From Dolichospermum compactum NIES-806 (GTDB lineage Bacteria; Cyanobacteriota; Cyanobacteriia; Cyanobacteriales; Nostocaceae): a DNA stretch of 64,000 nt. Location: assembly GCF_002368115.1 (NCBI RefSeq), contig NZ_AP018316.1:3516496-3580495 (forward strand), in the 5' to 3' direction. The notes below the pieces were generated by a model. The model was not told the origin of the DNA, made no database searches, and saw only the letters and a list, made by a program, of their open reading frames with translations. How positions within the stretch are numbered: the first letter of the stretch is position 1; every line of letters begins with the position of its first letter. Shown one piece after another: positions 18,116-27,306 of the stretch. The translations under genes were made by a program, and so were the position numbers.

Positions 18116-19195
18116 ATGACACAAAGAAAACGGTCTTTAATTACTGGTATTACTGGTCAAGATGGTTCTTATTTAACCGAACTTTTACTAGAACAAGGTT
18201 ATGAAGTACACGGAATTATTCGCCGTACTTCCACTTTTAACACAGACAGAATTGATCATATGTACGAAGATCCTCATAACGATGGCGCAAGACTATTTCT
18301 TCACTATGGTGATTTGACGGACGGAACAACTCTGCGACGAATTTTAGAAGAAGTCAAACCTACAGAAATTTATAATTTAGGCGCTCAATCCCACGTCCGA
18401 GTCAGTTTTGATTCACCTGAATATACAGTAGATGCTGTAGGTATGGGGACATTGCGTTTATTGGAAGCAGTCCGCGATTATCAACAGCGGACTGGGATTG
18501 AAGTCCGTTTCTATCAAGCCGGTTCTTCGGAAATGTATGGTTTGGTGCAAGCAGTTCCTCAAAGTGAAACCACACCTTTTTATCCCCGCAGTCCCTACGC
18601 TTGTGCTAAGGTGTACGCTCACTGGCAAACGGTGAATTACCGTGAATCTTACAATTTGTTTGCTTGTAATGGTATTTTGTTTAATCATGAATCTCCAAGA
18701 CGGGGTGAAACATTTGTTACCCGCAAAATAACCAGAGCCGTAGCCCGTATTGTCGCTGGCAAACAAAAAAATATCTACATGGGTAATTTGGACTCCAAGA
18801 GAGATTGGGGTTATGCGAAAGATTACGTAAGAGCAATGTGGTTGATGTTGCAGCAAGAGCAACCAGATGATTATGTAGTGGCGACTGGTGAAACCCATTC
18901 AGTCAAAGAGTTTCTAGAATTAGCATTTGGTTATGTCAATCTTGATTGGCAGAAATACGTAGAGTTTGATCAGCGCTATTTGCGTCCTGCTGAAGTAGAT
19001 TTACTAATTGGTGATCCCACTAAAGCACAGCAGAAATTAGGCTGGCAACCATCGGTAACATTTAAAGAACTGGTGGCGCTAATGGTAGAAGCTGATTTAC
19101 AAGCTGTGGGTTGTACTTCCTCCAATGGTAATGGTGGAAAACAAATTCAAGATATTGCTACTACCCGTCAAGAATTAGGATCTCTGCACTTTTAA
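18116..19195 (+). CDS. gmd: GDP-mannose 4,6-dehydratase
   Basis: Converts GDP-D-mannose to GDP-4-keto-6-deoxymannose, the first step to GDP-L-fucose. 359 residues with GITGQDGSYL (NADP site), GDLTDG, the catalytic SSEMYG and YxxxK as YACAKVYAHW, and the diagnostic NHESPRRGETFVTRKI. An extra C-terminal extension (SSNGNGGKQIQ) follows the conserved domain. fcl begins 20 bp downstream, so they form an operon supplying fucose to the polysaccharide enzymes nearby. Confidence 0.97.
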   Translation: MTQRKRSLITGITGQDGSYLTELLLEQGYEVHGIIRRTSTFNTDRIDHMYEDPHNDGARLFLHYGDLTDGTTLRRILEEVKPTEIYNLGAQSHVRVSFDSPEYTVDAVGMGTLRLLEAVRDYQQRTGIEVRFYQAGSSEMYGLVQAVPQSETTPFYPRSPYACAKVYAHWQTVNYRESYNLFACNGILFNHESPRRGETFVTRKITRAVARIVAGKQKNIYMGNLDSKRDWGYAKDYVRAMWLMLQQEQPDDYVVATGETHSVKEFLELAFGYVNLDWQKYVEFDQRYLRPAEVDLLIGDPTKAQQKLGWQPSVTFKELVALMVEADLQAVGCTSSNGNGGKQIQDIATTRQELGSLHF

Positions 19196-19215
19196 TTCAG
19201 ATCAAGGATAATAAT

Positions 19216-20160
19216 ATGACAGCCTTAGAATTAGAAAATAAACGAATTCTTGTCACCGGTGGGGCGGGTTTTCTCGGTCGTCAAGTGATAGATCAATTGT
19301 GTCAGCATGGCGCTAATCGTGAGAAGATTACAGTGACGCGATCGCACGATTGTGATCTGCGGGTTTGGGAAAATTGCCAACGAGCGGCAGACCAACAGGA
19401 TATTATCATTCATCTAGCTGCCCATGTGGGTGGAATTGGTCTGAATCGAGAAAAACCCGGCGAGTTATTTTACGATAACTTGATGATGGGAACTCAGTTA
19501 ATCCATGCTGCTTATCAACAGGGGATAGAAAAGTTCGTTTGTGTAGGAACTATCTGCGCTTATCCTAAATTTACCCCCGTCCCCTTTAAAGAAGATGACC
19601 TTTGGAGTGGTTATCCAGAAGAGACTAACGCCCCCTACGGAGTGGCGAAAAAAGCCCTGTTAGTCCAACTGCAATCCTATCGTCAGCAGTATGGCTTTAA
19701 TGGTATTTATCTCTTGCCTGTGAATTTATACGGACCAGAAGATAACTTCAACCCCAGCAGTTCTCATGTTATTCCTGCTTTAATTCGTAAAGTGCAAGAA
19801 GCCCAAACCAGGGGAGAAAAACAACTTCCTGTGTGGGGTGATGGTTCTCCTACCCGTGAATTTTTGTATTCTACAGACGCAGCACGGGGAATAGTCATGG
19901 GAACACAGTTTTATAATGATGCTGAACCCGTCAATTTAGGAACTGGTTACGAAATCTCTATCAAAGATCTAATTACCTTAATTTGCGAATTGATGGAATA
20001 TGAGGGTGAACTTGTTTGGGAAACCGACAAACCCAATGGCCAACCTCGACGTTGTTTGGATACGGAAAGGGCAAAACAGGCTTTTGGTTTTACTGCTGAA
20101 GTAGAATTTAGAGAAGGGTTGAAAAATACTATTGATTGGTGGCGCAAAAACGCTGCATAG
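19216..20160 (+). CDS. fcl: GDP-L-fucose synthase
   Basis: Epimerase-reductase that turns GDP-4-keto-6-deoxymannose into GDP-L-fucose using NADPH. 314 residues with GGAGFLG, catalytic YGVAKKALL, and the family segment GTICAYPKF. Preceded by a weak AAGGATAA site 20 bp after gmd. Together with gmd it makes the complete GDP-fucose branch. The gene ends at an inverted-repeat zone, with no terminator of its own other than that element. Confidence 0.96.
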   Translation: MTALELENKRILVTGGAGFLGRQVIDQLCQHGANREKITVTRSHDCDLRVWENCQRAADQQDIIIHLAAHVGGIGLNREKPGELFYDNLMMGTQLIHAAYQQGIEKFVCVGTICAYPKFTPVPFKEDDLWSGYPEETNAPYGVAKKALLVQLQSYRQQYGFNGIYLLPVNLYGPEDNFNPSSSHVIPALIRKVQEAQTRGEKQLPVWGDGSPTREFLYSTDAARGIVMGTQFYNDAEPVNLGTGYEISIKDLITLICELMEYEGELVWETDKPNGQPRRCLDTERAKQAFGFTAEVEFREGLKNTIDWWRKNAA

Positions 20161-20173
20161 AGTATTTCGTCAT

Positions 20174-20283
20174 CTCGTTCCCAGTCTTCGACTGGGAATG
20201 CCTTTATAGAGTCTCTGACTCACGATTATACACACAAAGGCAGAGCCTTCTTAATTCATTCCCATACAGAGTACGGGAACGAG
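20174..20283. repeat. 110 bp inverted-repeat element (CTCGTTCCC ends)
   Basis: Begins CTCGTTCCC and ends GGGAACGAG, with an internal small hairpin around CCCAGTCTTCGACTGGG. The palindromic layout without coding capacity suggests a MITE or large terminator-like repeat. A related CATTCCCAGTC segment occurs at about 23250. Confidence 0.7.
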
Positions 20284-20296
20284 AGAAAAGAAAAAT

Positions 20297-20419
20297 AGGA
20301 CTTACGCAAGTGTCACAAAAAAATCTGTTGTAGGGTGCTTTACTACTGCATAAATCCTGCAAATAAACAGATTGTTGATATCTGACGCACCCTACCAATG
20401 TGCCACTTGCGTAAGTCCT
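20297..20419. mobile_element. 123 bp MITE with AGGACTTACGCAAGTG termini
   Basis: Terminal inverted repeats AGGACTTACGCAAGTG at both ends, extending to 21 bp with one mismatch. No coding capacity. The interior contains TGACGCACCCTAC, which is also found at the element at 54181. Related ends flank 48915-49005. These features fit a non-autonomous element moved by an unlinked transposase. Confidence 0.8.
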
Positions 20420-20437
20420 GAAAAAATCCAACATTGT

Positions 20438-20477
20438 ATTAGGCTTTGCAAAAAATAAATTAACAACTAAATAATAG
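20438..20477. repeat. Left direct repeat flanking mazEF (copy of the fthC 5' end)
   Basis: About 40 bp matching 21152-21191 at roughly 34 positions, including the shared GCTTTGCAAAAAATAAATT. The right copy overlaps the start of the formyl-THF cyclo-ligase gene, so this left copy looks like a duplicated 5' end left by insertion of the toxin-antitoxin pair. Confidence 0.75.
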
Positions 20478-20528
20478 AATAAGAGTAAAATCAAGTTATA
20501 CTCTTAGTTAGAAAAGAGGTATAACTCA

Positions 20529-20783
20529 ATGACAAGCATCAAAACGGCTATTTCCATTGAAGAATCACTTTACGAAGAAGTAATAGCTTTAGCGCATGAA
20601 ATGAAAATACCTCGCAGTAAATTAGTTGCTTTAGCAATGGCAGAATTTCTGCGTCGTCAAAAACATCGCCAATTAGTAGAAAGTATCAATGAAGCTTATG
20701 CAGATGATCTAGATGAATCGGAACAAATCATGTTAACAGCAATGCGATATCATCAAGGACAATTACAAGAAAAAGAATGGTAA
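20529..20783 (+). CDS. MazE/CopG-like antitoxin
   Basis: 84-residue antitoxin with an N-terminal ribbon-helix-helix DNA-binding region (KTAISIEESLYEEVIALAHE then MKIPRSKLVALAMAEFLRRQ) and an acidic C-terminal tail for toxin neutralisation (YADDLDESEQIM). A GAGGT ribosome site precedes the ATG. It overlaps the toxin gene by 7 bp, the classic translationally coupled layout. It likely autorepresses the operon. Its module is bracketed by direct repeats. Confidence 0.85.
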   Translation: MTSIKTAISIEESLYEEVIALAHEMKIPRSKLVALAMAEFLRRQKHRQLVESINEAYADDLDESEQIMLTAMRYHQGQLQEKEW

Positions 20784-21145
20784 TTAAGCAAGGTGATATT
20801 TATTGGATTGATTTGGGAGAACCAATAGGTTCAGAACCAGCTTATATTCGTCCTTATGTGGTGATCCAAAATGACTTACTCAACGGTTCTCAAATTAAAA
20901 CCGTAATAGTTTGTGCATTAACTTCTAATTTGAGACGAGCTAAGGCGATAGGTAATGTTTTACTAGAGTTAGGAGAAGCTAATTTTGACAGAGAAAGTGT
21001 AGTAAATGTATCGCAAATTTTTACAGTAGATAAAGCTCTATTAACTGAAAAAATTGGCACGCTATCTCAAAAAAGAATTAGACAAATTTTAGCCGGGTTA
21101 GCAATAGTAACAGAACCACAAGAAATAGATTTTGATAAAATTTAA
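20777..21145 (+). CDS. MazF/PemK-family toxin (mRNA interferase)
   Basis: 122 residues. The MazF core is clear: QGDIYWIDLGEPIGSEPAYIRPYVVIQND gives the beta-barrel entry with the catalytic Arg in the RPYVV loop, and later VIVCALTSNLRRAKAIGNV carries the conserved Thr/Ser. Predicted ribosome-independent endoribonuclease cutting at short RNA motifs. Intact, overlapping the antitoxin. Confidence 0.88.
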   Translation: MVIKQGDIYWIDLGEPIGSEPAYIRPYVVIQNDLLNGSQIKTVIVCALTSNLRRAKAIGNVLLELGEANFDRESVVNVSQIFTVDKALLTEKIGTLSQKRIRQILAGLAIVTEPQEIDFDKI

Positions 21146-21159
21146 AGTCATATTCAGCT

Positions 21160-21720
21160 TTGCAAAAAATAAATTCACAATTAAATAAAAAAGAACTGCG
21201 GCGGATTTTACTCCAAAAACGTCAGTCAATGACATTATTAGAATGGAGAGAAAAGAGCGATCGCCTCACCACCAATATCCAAAACTCGGTTATATTTAAT
21301 CAAGCAAATACAATTCTCGCTTTTTTTAGCTTTCGTCAAGAACCTGATATTAGCTCGCTGTATAGGAACACTAACAAACGTTGGGGTTTTCCCCGTTGTG
21401 TTGATAAGTCTCTAGTTTGGCATTCTTGGCAACCTGATGACACAATTAATATCGGTGCTTATGGGATTACAGAACCTCACCACGAAGCACCGATAATTGA
21501 GATTGAGGAAGTAGATTTAATACTTATTCCCTGTGTGGGTTGTGATGTCCAAGGATACCGCTTAGGTTATGGTGGTGGATATTATGACCGTTTGTTAAAT
21601 TCACCCGCTTGGAAGACAAAAGCAACTATAGGAGTGGTTTTTGATTTTGCTTATTTATCTCAATTACCTGTTGATACTTGGGATAAACCTTTGCAAAGGG
21701 TGATTACAGAAAATGGATAA
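21160..21720 (+). CDS. 5-formyltetrahydrofolate cyclo-ligase
   Basis: Converts 5-formyl-THF to 5,10-methenyl-THF using ATP. 186 residues with KKELRRILLQKRQSM at the N-terminus, the folate/ATP region LILIPCVGCDVQGYRLGYGGGYYDRLL, which is the family signature, and length typical. The only in-frame start near the conserved N-terminus is TTG at 21160, with no good ribosome site. The same sequence is duplicated 5' of mazEF, so the native promoter and leader were probably separated from the gene by that insertion. Confidence 0.9.
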   Translation: MQKINSQLNKKELRRILLQKRQSMTLLEWREKSDRLTTNIQNSVIFNQANTILAFFSFRQEPDISSLYRNTNKRWGFPRCVDKSLVWHSWQPDDTINIGAYGITEPHHEAPIIEIEEVDLILIPCVGCDVQGYRLGYGGGYYDRLLNSPAWKTKATIGVVFDFAYLSQLPVDTWDKPLQRVITENG

Positions 21721-21801
21721 AAAAGTGGGGAAAAGCAACATCAGGTAAAAAATAATTTATGATTATTTAAAACCACTGTTTCTTATCCAAAATTATCAGC
21801 T

Positions 21802-23229
21802 ATGCCTTTAAGTTGGAACGAAATCAAAAGTCGAGCGATCGCATTTTCTCAAGAATGGGAACATGAAACCTCAGAAGATGCCGAAGCTAAATCATTTTGG
21901 GATCGTTTTTTTCATGTTTTTGGTATTTCTCGGCGACGGGTGGCGACATTTGAACAATCTGTAAAAAAAGCCGATAATAAACAAGGTTTTATTGATTTAC
22001 TCTGGAAAGGTGTAATTTTAGTAGAACATAAATCTAGGGGAAAAAGTCTAGATAAAGCTATGCAGCAAGCTAAAGATTATTTCCCTGGTTTAAAAGAACA
22101 TGAATTACCAAAATATATTTTAGTTTCTGATTTCCAAAAGTTTAAACTCTACGACTTAGATACTAATATTACCACAGAATTTGAACTAAAAGATTTTATT
22201 AATCAGGTTCATTTATTCGGTTTTATGGCTGGTTATGAAAAACGCACCTATAAAGATGAAGATCCGGTCAATATACAAGCTGCTGAATTAATGGGGAAAC
22301 TACATGATAAACTAGAAGCAGTTGGTTATCGAGGTCATGATTTAGAAGTCTATTTAGTCCGGTTACTCTTCTGTTTATTTGCTGATGATACAGGCATTTT
22401 TGATAAAGGTATTTTTTGGGAATATATTGATTTACATACTAAATCAGATGGTAGTGATTTAGCAATGCACATTGCTTCTATTTTTCATACATTAAATACA
22501 CCACCGGAAAAAAGATTAACAAATTTAGATACTAATTTGGCTCAGTTTCCCTATGTGAATGGTAACTTATTTGCAGAGGTTTTACAACCGGCTGCTTTTG
22601 ATAGCAAAATGCGGGAAATGTTTTTAGAAGCTTGTGGTTTTGACTGGGGTAAAATCTCACCGGCTATTTTTGGTTCGATGTTTCAAGCGGTCATGAATCC
22701 CAAGGAAAGACGAAATTTAGGCGCTCATTATACCTCGGAAAAAAATATTCAAAAGTTGATTAAACCTCTATTTTTAGATGATTTATATTTAGAATTGGAA
22801 AAAGTCAAAAGTAATCGGGGTAAACTCCAAGAATTACATCAAAAAATCGCTAGTCTTTATTTTCTTGATCCTGCTTGTGGTTGCGGTAATTTCTTAATTA
22901 TCACTTATCGGGAATTGCGAGAGCTAGAGATTAAAATTTTGCAAGCATTGAATAAAAATGGACAGCAATTTATTAATATTCAAGATATTATTAAGGTTAA
23001 TGTAGATCAATTTGCGGGTATTGAATATGATGAATTTGCGGTGCGTGTTGCTGAGGTGGCAATGTGGTTAATTGACCATCAAATGAATATTCAGGTTAGT
23101 CATGAATTTGGTCAATATTTTTTCAGAGTTCCTTTAACTAAATCTGCAAAAATTGTTCATGGTAATTCATTAAGAATTGATTGGGAAACCGTTGTAGAGA
23201 AGGAAAGCTTGAGTTTCATCTTTAGATGA
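21802..23229 (+). pseudogene. MmeI-like type IIG restriction-modification gene, C-terminally truncated
   Basis: 475 residues, against about 900 for MmeI-type fused nuclease-methyltransferases. The N-terminal nuclease motif D65-x9-E75-H-K77 (FIDLLWKGVILVEHK) is intact. A helical linker follows, then SAM motif I FLDPACGCGNFL (about 354-365) and the segment up to HGNSLRIDW. The frame ends before the methyltransferase catalytic NPPF/Y motif, the rest of the MTase and the target recognition domain. Downstream, 23240-23355 carries repeat-like GGGAATTCATTCCC and a short readable stretch (GKYSPYCQYIVWYLNKRL) of unclear origin. Probably inactive for modification. Confidence 0.82.
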
Positions 23230-23434
23230 CTTTTGCCATTAGATTGGGAATTCATTCCCAGTCGGACTTAGTAGCAAAGATGCAGAAGGCAAATATAGTC
23301 CATACTGCCAATATATTGTTTGGTATTTAAACAAAAGATTAAATAACCCTTAAACCGTGTAATAAGCTACTCTCACATCATGATCAAATCTGATATCTTC
23401 TGTAAAAATTATGTAGAAGTTATCAGGTGGAGTC

Positions 23435-24169
23435 ATGAGTAAAATTAACGGATTTGTAGGTCGTCGTAACTTCTTAAAATTCGTAGGTTTAAGTACCTTG
23501 AGTATGGGTACTTTGACTGCTTGCAATGAAATCATTACTAACCGTTCAGAAATTACAATTCCTGAAAATAATCCTAATCCTAATCCAGTTAGTGCAGAGG
23601 AAGCAAAAAGAAGATTAATAGCAGGAAACAGAAGATTTGTTAATCAAAATCGTCAATATCCTAATCAATCGAAAAAACGTTTACTATCAGTATCTAAAAA
23701 ACAATATCCTTATGCAGCAATATTAGGATGTGCAGATTCTCGCGTACCACCAGAAATAATTTTTGATCAAGGATTAGGAGATTTATTTGTTGTGCGGATA
23801 GCTGGTAATATTGCCAGTAATGAAACCATTGGAAGTTTAGAATATGCTACCGCTAATTTAGGAACACAACTAATAGTTGTTTTAGGTCATAAAGGATGTG
23901 GTGCAGTATCAGCAGCAATTGACAATCAACCAGATAATGGTAAAATTAACTCTGTGATTGATGACATTAAGCCAGGTTTATCGGCAACTCCCAGAACAGG
24001 AAGTAATATTAATGATGATAACAATCCAGTGATTAATAATATTGAATACCAAGCTAAAAAATTGCAGAATAATTCACAAATTATAGATAAATTAATCCGT
24101 GATGACAGATTAAAAATTATCAGTGCTTACTATGATATTAATACTGGTAAAGTTAGATTCTTAACTTGA
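23435..24169 (+). CDS. Exported beta-class carbonic anhydrase with Tat/lipoprotein signal
   Basis: Zinc enzyme interconverting CO2 and bicarbonate. 244 residues. The N-terminus has the twin-arginine motif GRRNFLKFVGL and a lipobox-like TLTAC (Cys30), so it is predicted to be folded before export and lipid-anchored in the periplasm. Zn ligands: Cys in ILGCADSRVPPE (with the Asp-Arg dyad) and His/Cys in GHKGCGAV. It is similar in layout to EcaB-type periplasmic anhydrases of cyanobacteria. ATG has a GGTGGAG site just upstream. Confidence 0.9.
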   Translation: MSKINGFVGRRNFLKFVGLSTLSMGTLTACNEIITNRSEITIPENNPNPNPVSAEEAKRRLIAGNRRFVNQNRQYPNQSKKRLLSVSKKQYPYAAILGCADSRVPPEIIFDQGLGDLFVVRIAGNIASNETIGSLEYATANLGTQLIVVLGHKGCGAVSAAIDNQPDNGKINSVIDDIKPGLSATPRTGSNINDDNNPVINNIEYQAKKLQNNSQIIDKLIRDDRLKIISAYYDINTGKVRFLT

Positions 24170-24211
24170 TATTTATCCTTCTTTTTTCTTTATCTGCGTT
24201 TGCAAGCTATC

Positions 24212-24682
24212 ATGAATCTTCAACTAAAAACAAATCATCTAGAAATTATCAAAAATCATGCTCAAACAACCTACCCAGATGAATGCTGTGGGCTAATTTT
24301 AGGTTATAAAAATAATGAATATAAAATTGTAGTAGAAATCATCCCCACAGAGAACGTCTGGAATACAGAAAAGAGTAACTTTACAGAAGACCAAGAAAAT
24401 AGTACCAGAAGACGATATGCAATATCGCCTCAAGTCATGTTACAAACGCAAAAAGCAGCGAGAAACCGTAACTTAAATATTATTGGTATCTATCATTCCC
24501 ATCCTGACTATCCAGCTATTCCTTCAGAATGGGATAGAATATACGCTTGGCCAGAATACTCTTATGTGATATCATCCGTACAAAATGCTCAAGCTGGTGA
24601 ACTGCAAAGCTGGACTCTTGATGACAACCACCAATTTCAAGCCGAGACAATTGAACTGATAAAATTAGCAAATTTAAGTTAA
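24212..24682 (+). CDS. JAMM/MPN metalloprotease (Mov34/Mec+-like)
   Basis: 156 residues from ATG 24212 (TTG 24200 would add four). The JAMM motif is complete: Glu in YPDECCGLILG, then HSHPDYPAIPSEWD giving the His-x-His-x10-Asp zinc site. Bacterial members cleave ubiquitin-like sulphur carriers from adducts or remove C-terminal residues of such carriers. The next gene, 33 bp downstream, encodes an E1-like MoeB-rhodanese. The pairing argues for a role in sulphur-carrier metabolism (cysteine, molybdopterin or thiamine). Confidence 0.88.
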   Translation: MNLQLKTNHLEIIKNHAQTTYPDECCGLILGYKNNEYKIVVEIIPTENVWNTEKSNFTEDQENSTRRRYAISPQVMLQTQKAARNRNLNIIGIYHSHPDYPAIPSEWDRIYAWPEYSYVISSVQNAQAGELQSWTLDDNHQFQAETIELIKLANLS

Positions 24683-24715
24683 CATTAATACTCCGCGCTG
24701 ATTCCTACAACTGCT

Positions 24716-25888
24716 ATGCTAAATCCCAACCTGGATGAAATCCAGTTGACGAAAGACGACTACGAACGCTATTCCCGCCACTTAATTTTGCCAGAAGTGG
24801 GTATGGAAGGGCAAAAACGCCTAAAAGCCGCCAGTGTATTGTGTATTGGTACGGGTGGATTAGGCTCACCATTACTGTTATATCTTGCAGCCGCAGGTAT
24901 AGGCAGAATTGGTATTGTTGATTTTGATGTTGTGGATACTTCTAACCTGCAACGTCAAGTTATTCACGGGACATCCTGGGTAGGTAAACCGAAAATCGAA
25001 TCAGCAAAAAACCGGATTCATGAAATTAACCCCCATTGTCAGGTTGATTTGTATGAAACCCGGTTGAGTTCAGAAAACGCCTTAGATATTATTCGGCCTT
25101 ACGATATTGTTGTTGATGGAACTGATAACTTCCCGACGCGGTATTTAGTCAACGACGCTTGCGTATTGTTGAATAAACCCAACGTTTACGGTTCTATCTT
25201 CCGGTTTGAAGGACAAGCAACCGTCTTTAACTATGAAGGTGGTCCTAACTATCGTGACTTGTACCCCGAACCACCACCACCAGGAATGGTTCCTTCCTGT
25301 GCAGAAGGTGGAGTGCTGGGAATTTTACCGGGAATGATTGGGATTATTCAAGCCACAGAGACAGTGAAAATTATTCTGGGGAATGGTACTACCTTGAGTG
25401 GTAGACTTGTGCTTTATAATGCCTTGGATATGAAATTCCGGGAGTTGAAACTGCGTCCTAACCCCATCCGTCCAGTTATTGACAAGCTAATAGATTACGA
25501 ACAATTCTGTGGTATTCCCCAAGCCCAAGCTGAAGAAGCGAAACAGCAAATGGAAATTCAAGAAATGACTGTGAAGGAGTTGAAGGCGTTATTAGATGGT
25601 GGGGCAAAGGATTTTGTGCTGCTAGACGTGCGTAATCCTCATGAGTATGAAATTGCGAGAATTCCTGGTTCTGTGTTAGTGCCTTTACCAGATATTGAAA
25701 ATGGTGATGGTGTGGCTAAGGTGAAGGAATTACTCAATGGACACCGTTTAATTGCTCATTGTAAAATGGGTGGACGTTCCGCGAAAGCCTTGGCTATCTT
25801 GAAGGAAGCGGGGATTACTGGGACAAATGTTAAAGGGGGAATTAATGCTTGGAGTCAAGAAGTGGATGCTTCTGTTCCTCAGTATTAA
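24716..25888 (+). CDS. moeB: MoeB/ThiF-type adenylyltransferase fused to rhodanese
   Basis: 390 residues. The N-terminal E1-like domain (about 1-265) has the ATP loop GTGGLGSPLLLYLAAAG, the RQVIHG arginine, DGTDNFPTRYLVND, and Cys in PSCAEGGVLG. It adenylates the C-terminal glycine of a small sulphur-carrier protein. The C-terminal rhodanese domain (about 280-390) has the active loop CKMGGRSAKA, which would carry persulphide sulphur. This is the MOCS3/MoeZ architecture. No ThiS or MoaD-like carrier is in the window. Co-directional with the JAMM gene. Confidence 0.93.
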   Translation: MLNPNLDEIQLTKDDYERYSRHLILPEVGMEGQKRLKAASVLCIGTGGLGSPLLLYLAAAGIGRIGIVDFDVVDTSNLQRQVIHGTSWVGKPKIESAKNRIHEINPHCQVDLYETRLSSENALDIIRPYDIVVDGTDNFPTRYLVNDACVLLNKPNVYGSIFRFEGQATVFNYEGGPNYRDLYPEPPPPGMVPSCAEGGVLGILPGMIGIIQATETVKIILGNGTTLSGRLVLYNALDMKFRELKLRPNPIRPVIDKLIDYEQFCGIPQAQAEEAKQQMEIQEMTVKELKALLDGGAKDFVLLDVRNPHEYEIARIPGSVLVPLPDIENGDGVAKVKELLNGHRLIAHCKMGGRSAKALAILKEAGITGTNVKGGINAWSQEVDASVPQY

Positions 25889-25960
25889 TCATTTTTTTTC
25901 AGGATTGTTGATCATGTTTAGCAAAAACCTATAACTATCTCCAGTCCGATGTTAACAGCA

Positions 25961-25992
25961 AGATACCCGATATTTTAGATAGTTGGGTATCT
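25961..25992. terminator. AGATACCC/GGGTATCT hairpin after moeB
   Basis: A perfect 8 bp stem with a 16-base loop, 73 bp after the moeB stop. The T-run is weak. The remaining stretch to 26357 shows no gene and probably carries the promoter of the response regulator. Confidence 0.5.
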
Positions 25993-26357
25993 TGTGATGA
26001 TGTATATAGAGGCATCTATTTTAGTTATTGATATAATTTATACAAAAAAATCTTTAAAAAATACCAAAATTGTCCATTACCTATACTTCTTTTAAAGAGT
26101 AAGATGTCTAAAGTTTGCACAAACTTCATGAAAAATTTAGCCATAACAGTTTCCAGCTAGAAGAGGACATCCCGTAATCATAAAACATGGCTTGAGCAGA
26201 ATGTGGTATTACCCCTGCTGCTTGATTTAGATACTAAAAGACTTTTAGCTTTCCTGCTATCAATAAATAGAGATTGAGGGTCAATTTACTTTCAAAAACT
26301 CAACTTGAGCAGTACCTATCGTCACAGCAACTTGCCGAAACAACAATATATTGCATT

Positions 26358-27074
26358 ATGGATACGCTTTCCACAACTAAGTCTAAGATTCTGATTGTAG
26401 ATGATGATGCCAGTGTCCGCAACTTGATTCAGCGTTTCTTGAGTCGTAAATATGAAATAGAATCAGCCGCGGACGGTAAAACGGCTCTTGTTGCTTTTGA
26501 AAAATTAAATCCGGCTTTAGTAATTCTTGATTGGAATTTACCAGACGCAAATGGCTATAAATTGTGTCAAGAGATGCAGAGTCGTACTAATGTTTTGGTA
26601 ATGATGCTGACTAGTCGCAATGATGAAGCTGATAAAATCAAGGTTTTGGCTGCTGGTGCGGATGATTTTTTAACTAAACCATTTAGTCTGGCGGAGGTGG
26701 AAGTTAGGGTAGAAGCACTATTAAGGCGTGTTCGCTATATTCATCCCGGTGTTTCACAACGCCTCACTTTTAATCAGTTGTCTATTAATTCGGACGCACG
26801 GGAGGTTACACTCAATAATAAAGCTTTGCCTTTGACTGCTTTGGAGTTTAATATTTTACATTTTCTGGCTACCCATCCTGGACAAGCATGGAGTCGCACT
26901 CAATTAATTCAAAAGATTTGGGGGTGTGATTATGTGGGAGATGGGCGCGTTGTTGATGTGCATATTGGTCAATTACGCAAGAAAATGGAGGCTGATTCTA
27001 GTATGCCGGAGTTTATTAAGACGGTACGGGGTTATGGCTATAAGTTTGATCCACCTGAAAATCCCACAGTTTAA
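26358..27074 (+). CDS. OmpR/PhoB-family response regulator
   Basis: 238 residues from ATG 26358, chosen because it places the receiver domain at the N-terminus; frames further upstream add non-conserved residues. The receiver domain has DDD acidic pocket (ILIVDDDASV), phospho-acceptor Asp in VILDWNLPD, Thr in MLTSRND and Lys in LTKPFS. A winged-helix DNA-binding domain follows (LTALEFNILHFLATHPGQAW and TVRGYGYKF). No histidine kinase is adjacent, as is common for cyanobacterial orphan regulators. Target genes unknown. Confidence 0.9.
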   Translation: MDTLSTTKSKILIVDDDASVRNLIQRFLSRKYEIESAADGKTALVAFEKLNPALVILDWNLPDANGYKLCQEMQSRTNVLVMMLTSRNDEADKIKVLAAGADDFLTKPFSLAEVEVRVEALLRRVRYIHPGVSQRLTFNQLSINSDAREVTLNNKALPLTALEFNILHFLATHPGQAWSRTQLIQKIWGCDYVGDGRVVDVHIGQLRKKMEADSSMPEFIKTVRGYGYKFDPPENPTV

Positions 27075-27306
27075 ATTTGGCTAAATTGATGGTTGGGATG
27101 GCTTAACAATTTGCTCAAATCTGGGCTTGATGAGATGATTTAGGTGATTAATCAATAGATATTGGAGCTAAAGTCTGTCAGGGAGTCGTATCTACTCAAG
27201 CCTCGGATAAAACCTTTAATTTTTGGGTTCTATAGGATATTCTCATTATATTTCTCCATATTCTCTGGTTTAGGATAAACTGCACTGTTAGCTTTAAAAA
27301 ATATAT

